In this document: positions 1-11,053 of the stretch, in pieces
Layout of the letters: each line of letters opens with the position of its first letter
Position numbering within the stretch: the stretch's first letter is position 1
The notes under the pieces: model-generated
Database searches by the model: none
Seen by the model: the letters and a program-made list of their open reading frames with translations, nothing else
Told to the model about the DNA's origin: nothing
Source: Aquilaria yunnanensis
Lineage: Eukaryota; Streptophyta; Magnoliopsida; Malvales; Thymelaeaceae
DNA length: 64,000 bases
Direction of reading: 5' to 3'
Assembly (NCBI GenBank): GCA_039654915.1
Contig: CM077599.1
Span: forward strand, 84,040,001 to 84,104,000
Program-made: the position numbers and the translations under genes

Positions 1-218
1 CAAGTAATCCGATTGACCCCAACGGGGACGTTGGGTACATAAGGGGGGGAGTTTGTAACACCCCCATATCCCACATGGGTGAATTGTGGAAAGCCTTATG
101 TGGATATATAGGCTCCAATTCCAGAACATAAGCACCTAGCGCTTATCCATTTCTAAAGGATAGCCCATGTGGTGTGGGCAGGTGTTCCGTTGACCAGTTT
201 TGGACTTGGGTCGTTACA

Positions 219-418
219 AATGGTATCAGAGCCGACCCGGGACCACGATGGTGTGACATAATGGGTATGCACATGCATCGTCTACCGGGATTGATCCTGG
301 ATTTGAGAGGCTACTTGGCCAGGGGCTAAGTAGTCCGATTAGAGAGGTTACTTGGTTCGGGGAACCAAGTAATCCGATTGACCCCAACAGGGACGTTGGG
401 TACATAAGGGGGGGAGTT
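219..418 (+). mobile_element. Representative TRIM internal region (PBS, hairpin, PPT)
   Basis: This 200-bp stretch lies between two LTRs. The PBS occupies 221-233 and the polypurine tract about 406-416. In the centre, TTACTTGGTT and AACCAAGTAA (about 348-372) form a 10-bp perfect stem around a GC-rich loop. A weaker inverted pair sits just upstream. Equivalent internal regions are 584-783, 949-1148, 1314-1513, 3042-3241, 3407-3606 and 3772-3970; the last is one G shorter in the PPT. No reading frame resembles a known protein. An 85-codon antisense frame recurs only because the units repeat. Confidence 0.85.
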
Positions 419-1678
419 TGTAACACCCCCACGTCCCACATGGTTGAATTGTGGGAAGCCTTATGTGGATATATAGGCTCCAATTCCAGAACATAAGCAC
501 CTAGCGCTTATCCATTTCTAAAGGATAGCCCATGTGGTGTGGGCAGGTGTTCCGTTGACCAGTTCTGGACTTGGGTCGTTACAAATGGTATCAGAGCCGA
601 CCCGGGACCACGATGGTGTGGCATAGTGGGTATGCACATGCATCGTCTACCGGGACTGATCCTGGATTCGAGAGGCTACTTGGCTAGGGGCTAAGTAGTC
701 CGATTAGAGAGGTTACTTGGTCTGAGGAACCAAGTAATCCGATTGACCCCAACGGGGATGTTGGGTACATAAGGGGGGGAGTTTGTAACACCCCCATATC
801 CCACATGGGTGAATTGTGGGAAGCCTTATGTGGATATATAGGCTCCAATTCCAGAACATAAGCACCTAGCGCTTATCCATTTCTAAAGGATAGCCCATGT
901 GGTGTGGGCAGGTGTTCCGTTGACCAGTTCTGGACTTGGGTCGTTACAGATGGTATCAGAGCCGACCCGGGACCACGATGGTGTGACATAGTGGGTATGC
1001 ACATGCATCGTCTACCGGGATTGATCCTGGATTTGAGAGGCTACTTGGCCAGGGGCTAAGTAGTCCGATTAGAAAGGTTACTTGGTTCGGGGAACCAAGT
1101 AATCCGATTGACCCCAACAGGGACGTTGGGTACATAAGGGGGGGAGTTTGTAACACCCCCACGTCCCACATGGTTGAATTGTGGGAAGCCTTATGTGGAT
1201 ATATAGGCTCCAATTCCAGAACATAAGCACCTAGCGCTTATCCTTTTCTAAAGGATAGCCCATGTGGTGTGGGCAGGTGTTCCGTTGTCCGGTTCTGGAC
1301 TTGGGTCGTTACAGATGGTATCAGAGCCGACCCGGGACCACGATGGTGTGACATAGTGGGTATGCACATGCATCGTCTACCGGGATTGATCCTGGATTCG
1401 AGAGGCTACTTGGCCAGGGGCTAAGTAGTCCGATTAGAGAGGTTACTTGGTTCGGGGAACCAAGTAATCCGATTGACCCCAACAGGGACGTTGGGTACAT
1501 AAGGGGGGGAGTTTGTAACACCCCCACGTCCCACATGGTTGAATTGTGGGAAGCCTTATGTGGATATATAGGCTCCAATTCCAGAACATAAGCACCTAGC
1601 GCTTATCCTTTTCTAAAGGATAGCCCATGTGGTGTGGGCAGGTGTTCCGTTATCCGGTTCTGGACTTGGGTCGTTACA

Positions 1679-2784
1679 GATGGTATCAGAGCCAGATTCG
1701 AGGAAGGCAGCGACCTCACTCAGTAAGTATGCTTCTTGTTTGTTTGCTAAGTTAGAGACCTTGGATAGGTTTCGAAAAGTTTCCATAATTGAGCATAATA
1801 TATTAGCAAGTTTATAAGCAAAAGTTAACAACTTGGCTTTCAATAAGGGGACTCGTAAAATAATATCCCAATTAATTTAATGTCTAAAAAGATATAGGAG
1901 TTACCTAGAACCTCACCTAGTGTTATAAGTTAAAAGTTACTTCCAAAGTTGTTTAACTACGTTGGACTAAACCTTTTCCTTGTTAGGTCATGGACCCACA
2001 TGAGTACCCTACCTTGGGTCTTGGGCGAGGCGCACAGGATGAGCCGCCAGCTCGTGGTCGAGGACGACCCCCACGAGGTCGAGGTCAGAATGCTCAAGTG
2101 CCTGGACAGGATATGCCGAATCATGGGCAACAAGCCCAGAATCTTGGTCAGCAGGCCAATGATGATCCATTGTGTCAGACAGTTATTGCCTTAGGCCAGT
2201 ACTTTCAGAATTTGAATGAGCGGGAGCAGCAGCCTCATGCCCCGGCCAGATGTCAGCATAGGGCCGACCTACTTGAGCGGTTCAAGAGGCTAACCGGTAA
2301 GTATACTGGTGGGGTTAACCCTACCAAAGCTGAGGAGTGGATCAGGGCTTCGGAGAGGACACTTACAGCTTTGAGAATTCCAGAAGAGGACAAGGTGGAC
2401 TTGGCTACCTTTAGCTTGGTTGAGGAGGCCCAGACATGGTGGGAGGCCACTCGACCAGGGGTTCCGAGAACTGAGGGTGGATATATCACTTGGGAGACAT
2501 TCGTGCATACTTTTTATGGTCGATACTTCTCTGAGGCCATGAGGGACAGAAAAGAGCAGGAGTTTCTTGCACTGGTACAGGGGAGCATGACAGTAGATCA
2601 GTACACAGCCAGATTTAATGCCTTGGCCCGCTATGCTGAGCACATTGTGGCACATGAACCAAGGAAAATCAAGAGGTATGTTAATGGTTTGCGTGACGAG
2701 CTGGCAGATAGGCTGATTATGCAAGAGATTGATACCTTTGAGAAGGCAGTATCCTTAGCTCAACGGGGTGAGGCAAGGATGCGA
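1679..2784 (+). mobile_element. gag-bearing internal region inside the TRIM array (TR-GAG-like)
   Basis: This block sits where the sixth 200-bp internal region should be. It follows a complete LTR (1514-1678) and starts with the same PBS (1681-1693), but the sequence then departs from the TRIM. A leader of about 300 bp leads to an ATG at 1990 and a Ty3/gypsy gag frame. The block ends abruptly at about 2785, where it joins the middle of an LTR at its ATAAGCACC segment. No zinc knuckle, protease or polymerase is present. Short LTRs plus a lone gag domain match the class called TR-GAG. It could also be the 5' end of the autonomous parent joined to the array by recombination. Confidence 0.75.
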
Positions 2785-2814
2785 GATAAGCACCTAGCGC
2801 TTATCCTTTTCTAA
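1990..2814 (+). pseudogene. Truncated Ty3/gypsy gag gene
   Basis: The frame encodes 274 aa, of which the first 265 or so are gag. The N-terminus is rich in Arg, Gly, Pro and Gln. From about residue 90 it matches the retrotransposon gag (capsid) domain pattern: a GKYTGG start, AEEWI, an AQTWWEA segment, a FYGRYF segment and a DQYTARFNALARYA segment. The frame reads through the junction at about 2785 into LTR sequence and stops there, so the last nine residues are LTR-derived. The CCHC zinc knuckle that should follow the capsid domain is absent, as are protease, reverse transcriptase and integrase. It may still give a capsid-only protein, but structurally it is a 3'-truncated copy. The lineage is probably chromovirus-like, which is an inference. 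Confidence 0.85.
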
Positions 2815-4135
2815 AGGATAGCCCATGTGGTGTGGGCAGGTGTTCCGTTGACCAGTTCTGGACTTGGGTCGTTACAAATGGCACCCCCATATCCCACATG
2901 GGTGAATTGTGGGAAGCCTTATGTGGATATATAGGCTCCAATTCCAGAACATAAGCACCTAGCGCTTATCCATTTCTAAAGGATAGCCCATGTGGTGTGG
3001 GCAGGTGTTCCGTTGACCAGTTCTGGACTTGGGTCATTACAGATGGTATCAGGGCCGACCAGGGACCACGATGGTGTGACATAGTGGGTATGCACATGCA
3101 TCGTCTACAGGGATTGATCCTGGATTCGAGAGGCTACTTGGCCAGGGGCTAAGTAGTCCGATTAGAGAGGTTACTTGGTTCGGGGAACCAAGTAATCCGA
3201 TTGACCCCAACAGGGACGTTGGGTACATAAGGGGGGGAGTTTGTAACACCCCCACGTCCCACATGGTTGAATTGTGGGAAGCCTTATGTGGATATATAGG
3301 CTCCAATTCCAGAACATAAGCACCAAGCGCTTATCCTTTTCTAAAGGATAGCCCATGTGGTGTGGGCAGGTGTTCCGTTGTCCGGTTCTGGACTTGGGTC
3401 GTTACAGATGGTATCAGAGCCGACCCGGGACCACGATGGTGTGACATAGTGGGTATGCACATGCATCGTCTACCGGGATTGATCCTGGATTCGAAAGGCT
3501 ACTTGGCCAGGGGCTAAGTAGTCCGATTAGAGAGGTTACTTGGTTCGGGGAACCAAGTAATCCGATTGACCCCAACAGGGACGTTGGGTACATAAGGGGG
3601 GGAGTTTGTAACACCCCCACGTCCCACATGGTTGAATTGTGGGAAGCCTTATGTGGATATATAGGCTCCAATTCCAGAACATAAGCACCTAGCGCTTATC
3701 CTTTTCTAAAGGATAGCCCATGTGGTGTGGGCAGGTGTTCCGTTGACCAGTTCTGGACTTGGGTCGTTACAAATGGTATCAGAGCCGACCCGGGACCACG
3801 ATGGTGTGGCATAGTGGGTATGCACATGCATCGTCTACCGAGACTGATCCTGGATTCGAGAGGCTACTTGGCTAGGGGCTAAGTAGTCCGATTAGAGAGG
3901 CTACTTGGTCTGAGGAACCAAGTAATCCGATTGACCCCAACGGGGACGTTGGGTACATAAGGGGGGAGTTTGTAACACCCCCATATCCCACATGGGTGAA
4001 TTGTGGGAAGCCTTATGTGGATATATAGGCTCCAATTCCAGAACATAAGCACCTAGCGCTTATCCATTTCTAAAGGATAGCCCATGTGGTGTGGGCAGGT
4101 GTTCCGTTGACCAGTTCTGGACTTGGGTCGTTACA

Positions 4136-4510
4136 CAACATCAAATTAATTTGGGTCTCATTTAAAAAATAAAACACCACATAAGTTAAGGTTATAAAAA
4201 TTGATAAAAATTTTGTCACTTTCATAATTGTCTAATATTTATAATATAACATTACATTTCTTGAAAGTATAATGTTTATAATGAAATTTAAAAAAATCTA
4301 TCATTAGAAGAGGAAAATAAAATAAAACTTGGGGATGAAAAGTTCAACATTTGACATATTCATACTTTTTATAAGTTTTATTAGATTTAAATTGTTAATT
4401 CAAATTGACATAATTATGAGGTTTTCGAAACTTTTAAGTTCAAATTAAAATATGTCATTCCAGTTTAAGAGTATAAAAAATGATAAAATTTTATGTTTAA
4501 TGTCATGCCC

Positions 4511-4546
<36 letters not shown>

Positions 4547-5739
4547 AATTAATGACATATTTGTTACAAAATTTTAACTTACTATGGCTATTTAAAAAAT
4601 TTTTTGCCATCAAAATTTATGCTTAATAAATAACTTTAAGTAATTATATTAAAGCTATGAAAAGACATATAGATTCCTCTTTTTTATATTTTAAAAACAA
4701 CACATATGAGACTTCTATTTTTTCTATATTTTCCTTTTAGATTCTTAGTACTAATTATACCTCTAATAAATTAATTTGGGTCTTATTAAAAAAAATAAAA
4801 CACCCACATGTTAAGAGTATAAAAGTCAATAAAAATTTTGTTACTTTTATAATTTTTCTAATATTGATAATAGAACATTATGTTACATGAAAGTATAATT
4901 TTTATAATAAAATTAAAATCATTATTTACTCTCTTTGTGAGAAAATTAGTATTTCGACACAATAGAAACTTTATACTCTCTTAATATATGTTATAAGAAT
5001 TTATTTATTTATTTTTAGATAGATAGTAGTGTTAGGGTAAAAAATATTTATAATTAAGCAATAAAAGCCTTAACTAGACTTTCAATGTATATCAAATTAT
5101 TCTTGGTATATAAAACTAACTTGTAAGAAAAGAAACAAAGTATAGAACATCAACCCAAAAAAGCTTGAACCTAACCATTGAGATAAAGATTTAATTTATT
5201 TAGCATTAATTCAAATTAATCCAAATATATTTTTTGGCTTTTTGTTTGAAATTAATATTATTTATTAATTAATTGTTGAGGTTGAATAATTAAAAAATTC
5301 ATAACAATTACTATAAAAAATTATTTAATAAATTATTATCGATATATATAATTAGTTTTCAAATGACATTAGTTTTAGATGAAAAATCACATAAAAAAAA
5401 TAAAATATTTTGGATAATCAACTTCAAAAAATTGTCTATTTTTTTTCCCCAAATGTATGATTTAAACCACAAATCTTCAGGTTAAAGCATTCATGAATTT
5501 CTATAACTCTCTAATAAGTAAGTTAAGTCAACCGTATAACTTTAATTCCACTTGACAGTATGGGGCCCCAATATTGGTATAAATGAAACTGAAGGCTTAA
5601 ATTCCTAGAAGGCCTCATAGTGTAAAAAAGACTCTTATTAAAAATTTTAGTTTTCTCTTTGTAAATAGAATTAAAAATTTAGTATATTGTTATTATTTGT
5701 TTAATGTATAAATAATTGTTGTTGAAATGTTGTAAATTT

Positions 5740-5774
<35 letters not shown>

Positions 5775-7615
5775 CTTTCTCCATCATAAGTTCTTTGCAA
5801 CATTTTAGGTTTTTGACTTAAATTTATTTAATTTAATATTTTCTATTAAAAATTTACAAAATTACATTTAGAAACTATAAAAATTTTAATTTTTATAGAA
5901 ATTTTTTTAAAAATTTTTAGCAAATATTAATATAAAAAATTAAGTCAAAAAAATTGAAATGTTGTAAAGAACTTGAGATGAAGATAGTAGTTTGAACATT
6001 AAGCTAAGGAAAGAGAAAATAAATTGACCCAAAACTAACGCTCAAAAGCATTTATAAAAAATTTAGGGCATATTTGTCAAATTTAACTAAATTTATTGTT
6101 AAGTAATGATTTTTCCAAAGATTAAAGCCTAAAAACAATGCATGCATAATGCTACTTTGATACAACTCATAAGATTTTGTTGGCTCTAAAAAATAATAAA
6201 AATAAAAATACATTAATATTATTTAATATAGAGAAATAGTTAGTTGTTAAGAATAGAAACTTATGCTCCAACATTCAAAATGATGACCATGAGGGAAAAA
6301 ATAATTCTTATAGTTTTTCTAATATTTTAAAATATTGGAAAAATGTTAAAAAAAATGTTGCTACTGAAATTCCTTTTTATTATCATATAAGCAACTAATT
6401 CTAGGAATTTTTTTTTTCTAAAATTTTTCACAATGACCTTTGCTACAATAATAATTCTTTTACTTTTTTTTTCATAGTATGTGCTTGAGTCATATGTGAA
6501 TTATATGATGGCTCTAATATAGACCAAATACCTAAGCTTTTAAAGTATATATTCATTCAAATAGAGAAAAGGAAACTTAATTGAAAAAAATTGTATATTT
6601 TTTTATAATAGAATAAACTTAGGCCATATTTGTTAAAATTAACTAAGTTTAGTGGTCAAAGTAAGTTTAGTAGTCAAAATAGTAAATTTTCCAAAAACCA
6701 AAACCTAAACGCATTCCACTTTCCATTTTTTTTCCTTTCTTATTATATTTTTAGTATTTTAATTCTACTAAATATCTAATTAAATAGGCAACTATATCTT
6801 TAGATTTATGCAAGTGGATTCTTTTCTTTCCTTCTTTTTAGAGCCTTAATACTAACACAATTCTAATTAAATAGACAATATAATTTTTTTTATCATTAAA
6901 AGAGTAAAAGAACTTATAATTTTAGGATGAAGGAAAAACTATATGTGAACTATTATAAAATGTTCACTTATATAATTTTTAATATATACTTTTATACCTA
7001 AAATTATTTTTTAATATTCAACACTTATAGATTTTCATGGGAAACTTTAGCATGAGTTTTACCACATAATAAGCTTTCACAGTGTATGCTCATTCAAATT
7101 GCAAAAAAAAAAAATTAATTGAAAAAAAAATTATGTTCAAAGGTACCTTGTATAGTAATAAAAACTTTAGTTTGAGTTTTACTATATATTTAATTTTTTA
7201 TTCAAATAAAAAATTTAGTTATGAAGGTTTTTAAAATGCCAAGTTGAAATTTTAAGTTTCATAAAATAGTTAGATGTACAAACTTTAGCATGAGTTTTAC
7301 ATTTAAGTCTTTTTTTCAAATAAAAGATTTGGCTATAAAAGTTTTTAGAATGATAAGTTGAAATTTTACTTTTTATAAAATATTTACTTGAGATATTACT
7401 TGATAGTAATATAGAACCAAGGGTGACATGTTTGAAGCACAAAAATTTTAATGGCAATTTAAGAGTTTTAGGTAAGATTAACACAAAAAAAATTATATAA
7501 TACGTAATTCTGTAACATAGAATTAAGAGCGGACAAGTTTGTAACAAAAAATAAATTTAGTGGTAACTTATGCATTTTTTTTAGTGTTCTAGTGCTAATA
7601 CAACTCTACTTAAAT
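4136..7615. repeat. AT-rich segment, copy A (first part)
   Basis: No gene is visible. The segment is very AT-rich and, from about 4290, matches 12600-14534 plus 17863-19920 in the same orientation; shared landmarks include TATGGGGCCCCAATATTGG and CAATGCATGCATAATGC. Inside it, 4138-4290 resembles 4762-4910. Simple repeats lie at 4514-4542 (TA) and 5744-5773 (ATT). Open frames here, such as 7215-7547 on the minus strand, are low-complexity by-products. Confidence 0.7.
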
Positions 7616-10600
7616 TGTAATAACCCTAGAAATTAAGTAAAATAAAATCACCAAATTATCCTAATTAATTAAATAAATAAAATAATAAAAATAATATTAA
7701 TAGTAAAATATAAAATTAAGAATCTTGAGTCTTAGATGATTCCTTTAGTGGTTATTAAGTCAAATTCCAAACTGGAATCTCAAAGTCATTTTCTTTAGGC
7801 TAGGGGCATTTTTGTCATTTACAACCAAGCATCGGATGAAAAATCTGGGAGCACCATTGGATTCTTCTCAAAAAAATGAGTCAAGAGAAATTTACCTCAC
7901 TCAATTCTGAATTCGTTTGCTTAAGTTTCCCAAAATTTAGCCAACGCGCGTATGAGGTTTAAACTGGGTTCGTGCTACTGCTACATAGGATTATTTTTCT
8001 TTTCTCCCTAACCCTAATTTCATTCTTATAAAATGTTCCAGCCGCCTTGCACCTACAGGATTTTTCTTTCTTTTTTATTATTATTATTATTTTAAAAAAA
8101 AAAAAAAAGCAAAGCGCTATTGCGCCTCCAGCAATTAAAACCTAGGCATATGCGTTGCCTTCAACTTTTCTTTTTCCTATCCAAGCCGCCAAGCCACACC
8201 ACCTGCCGCTTCTTATTCTCTCCTCCTTCAATAGTTCACCACCATAAGAAAGAAAAAAAATCAGATTTTGGGAAAAAGGCAGCCCGCAATCCTTTGGTTC
8301 TCTTCACGCCGGTTATTGTCTCGCTTATTCCTCCATCAAAACGGTGTAAGTACAGCCCTTTATGCTACGATTAAATTTTATTCTGGATTATTAGAACAAT
8401 AATTTTGCCTAATCTTACCTAGGTTTACTAGGTTGAAGAGAAATCTCATCCGGACAGAAAAATCGACCCAACGCGTACCGACGATCCCAGATTCATTTGT
8501 GTGAGCCCAAATCCTTCTGTATCACTCTTTTAAATTTTTTTTTTCCAGCACCTAAAGGCCTTATATTTTTTTTGTAATTTTTTTTTTGGTAGATTATCGT
8601 TGATCCAACTTTTAGGTTTTTGTACTCGTTTCCAGTGCAATCGGGTCCATACTTGCTCCTAAACCCCGGTAAGCCACCGTAGTCTTTTTAAAATTCTTTC
8701 GGCTGTTAATTTCAAATCTTACAGCCCTAGCAATTATCTTATCTTTGCTGTCCATGTTATAAAGGGTTAGAAAATCCTTACTTAAAGGTTTGGCGCTTCG
8801 TTGGACTCCCGGAGCGTCAGGGATCCCAAAAACACATCGGGAACCAAAATAAAATTTTTTTCCTTCCAAAATCAATTTTTACAGCCCTTAAATGAGCTTA
8901 TAAGTTAGTGTATGGTGGCTGTAATTTTTAGGATCAATATCAAGAAGGCTCTCGGCACGATCCCGAATAGGCACGAGGCCACCGAAGACACCCTGAGACC
9001 CTTTTTGCCCACTAGGTAAAATTTCGGCCTAGATGCCAAAAACATGAACCTTCCAAGTACCATTTAGGAAATTTTCAATTGTTAGTATATTTTTCTAATT
9101 TTTCTACCATACTAACTTTTTGTAGGACCGTCCTAGGAAAATCGCCCCTTTCGCCGTATTATTCCGAACTAGGTAAGGGGGAAGAGTGGGTTAATTCTCG
9201 TGGGCCCTCTTAGGCCCAAAATAAGCTTCAACCCAAATAATAAATTCTAAATAAAAAATTGGGCTAAACAAAATCTTTAAATGCGTGGGCAACATGGGTT
9301 AGGTAATTAATTTGTTTTTCTAGAATTTTATTTTATTTTATTATATTTTATTTTAGTTCGCTTCCTTTGAGATGTAATTTTGGTTGGTTGGTTGTATGGT
9401 TGTAATGATGTATGTTTGGCGCTAGTATCATACTAGGACCGCTTATAACAAGAATTAAATTAGAAATATGTTAGGACCGCCTAAATAAACACCGCTAGTA
9501 GCATGTTTAGGGCCGACGAGACAAACACCGCTAGTACCATGTTAGGGCCGACAAGCTCGTTAGCAACATGATGAGATTGGAAGAAACCGTTAGTGGCATG
9601 TTAGGTCCGTAATAAATTATTATAAGCCGATAGATAAAGGATTAGGAGCGTAAATACTAAATGACCAATTTAGAAAGAATTCATGAGAAATGAGATGAAC
9701 ATTTATAACAAATACACTTAAAAGATATCATTGATTGTCATGACATCATGTAACACTAAACTAAGATAACATATAAAAGAAATAGAATGTACTAGAATCA
9801 TGGCATTCTACTAAAAAGAGCTAAAATAAAATGAGCTACGGTCATGCATCAATTGGTTGTTGCATATGATTAATGCTTGTCATACACAAGATTGCATTAA
9901 GTAAAAGATTTGAAGAGTAAGATAAAATATGAGGCATGCAAGGTTGGTGACAAACCATATCTACATGACTTAACAAGCCGTAAATTTAGACAAGAGGTTC
10001 GGAACGGACGATTCGAACCCGAGAGGCATGTTAGGGTGGCGGCGGACCGTCCCTAATCATGACCTGATATTGACACAGAGTATGGAGATATGATTTGTGT
10101 GCTGTCAGACCATAGCTGGCGAGGGACCATGCTTATGGCTGTTATCACGAAAGGCTCTACCTCGGCGTAAGTATCCCGAGAAGCTCTGGCTTGGTGGCAT
10201 CCCTAGTGGCACTGCCTAAGAGTTATCCCGAGAGTGGGTGATGTATACACTCACCACCCTAGGTTCGTCTGACGGCAATTAAGTATTGGATTAAGTGATC
10301 TATCAAGAAGATATTATTTAATCGGTACAGAAAATTATGCATACGCATGGTAATTCAAGCATGCTAGTAGGATTTTGATTTTGTTGTTATGATGTTATAT
10401 GGAATTGTTCTCTAATTAAATTGCTACAGCTTAAAGTTTATTATTCGTTGTTGTTTGTTACGGGAATATTAGGACCCACGTGATGGGCCTGATACTTCCC
10501 CCTTTCTGAGCAAGTTGTGCTCATCCCTCCTCTTAACATGTTTTTCTAGGTGAGTACTATAGGGAGATAGAATACACTGAACCATATAACGAGGTTCAAG

Positions 10601-10917
10601 ATGTGGAGCAGACTGAGTGAGGGTACGCTGTAGCCCCTCGAAAGTAGAACTGGCTGGGACTGGGTTTTAACTTTATGTTATTTGATTTCTAAAGAAACTT
10701 ATGGTTTGTTTAAATTGACACATTATGCGCATATTAGTTTTCCTGGGATTGTCAATTAACTACTTTGATTTCATTTAATACTCTCATTGTTTGGAAAATG
10801 ATTTAAATAAAATGTTTTACCTCATATTTCTTAAATTATTTGTAATTAAATGCTTTATAATTCTGAGAATTTAAGATATCTTTTAAAATTAAGGTTTATA
10901 AAATTGGGGGCGTTACA
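7616..10917 (-). mobile_element. Solo LTR of a large LTR retrotransposon, copy 1
   Basis: This 3302-bp insertion is bounded by TGTAATAACCC and GGGCGTTACA, so read on the minus strand it runs TGTAACGCCCCC...TTACA. It is flanked by a perfect 5-bp target duplication TAAAT (7611-7615 and 10918-10922). The corresponding place in the other segment copy, near 19920-19930, reads TACTTAAATAGATAATG without the insert. No second LTR, PBS or coding domain is present, so it is best read as a solo LTR left by LTR-LTR recombination. LTRs of this length are known from Tat/Ogre-type gypsy elements, but the lineage cannot be fixed from an LTR alone. Open frames within it (8120-8374, 8612-8875) have no recognisable domain. 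Confidence 0.8.
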
Positions 10918-11024
10918 TAAATAGATAATGACAAAATTGGGTTTTATTAAAAGAATAAAACATCTTATAACAAAAGGGTAAAAAAGTCATTCAATATTTA
11001 TGTACCTTTATACTTTTTATAATA
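10918..11024. repeat. AT-rich segment, copy A (end)
   Basis: This is the continuation of copy A after the solo LTR. It matches 19923-20029 up to the shared TACTTTTTATAATA, where the two copies part. At that point copy A carries a Helitron-like terminus and copy B a TAAGA microsatellite. Confidence 0.65.
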
Positions 11025-11053
11025 CTAGTAATTGTACACGTGCGTTGCACGTG
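11025..11053 (-). mobile_element. Helitron-like 3' terminus
   Basis: Read on the minus strand, a 7-bp stem (CACGTGC/GCACGTG, 3-nt loop) is followed after 8 nt by CTAG and then a host T. A short hairpin just upstream of CTRR with insertion before T is the signature of a Helitron 3' end. The homologous point in segment copy B (20029/20030) reads ATAATA then TAAG, an uninterrupted A-T target. The element would extend rightwards from here. Its 5' TC end was not found, so size and content are unknown. Confidence 0.55.

Larger units (their letters stand above)
1..4135 (+). repeat. Tandem array of a miniature LTR retrotransposon (TRIM)
   Basis: Regular units of 365 bp each hold a 165-bp LTR beginning TGTAACACCCCCA and ending GGTCGTTACA, and a 200-bp internal region. 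The internal region begins with TGGTATCAGAGCC, complementary to the 3' end of initiator tRNA-Met (PBS), and ends in a purine run AAGGGGGGGAG (PPT). LTRs lie at 54-218, 419-583, 784-948, 1149-1313, 1514-1678, 2785-2876 (3' part only), 2882-3041 (lacks TGTAA), 3242-3406, 3607-3771 and 3971-4135. The window opens inside an internal region, so the array extends leftwards. PBS, PPT, TG...CA ends and no coding capacity are the hallmarks of TRIM elements. The alternating LTR-internal-LTR layout suggests amplification by unequal recombination between LTRs. It looks like a satellite but is built from retrotransposon parts. Confidence 0.9.

Noticed and set aside
226..3671. Five near-identical 85-codon frames on the minus strand
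   Set aside because: They recur because the 365-bp TRIM unit recurs, run antisense through PBS, PPT and LTR, and show no domain or codon signal.
1..4135. Classical satellite DNA or CRISPR-like array
   Set aside because: The units contain LTR ends, PBS and PPT, and there are no short repeats with unique spacers.
7215..7547. 110-codon minus-strand frame
   Set aside because: AT-driven Leu/Lys/Phe-rich low-complexity sequence inside a repeat.
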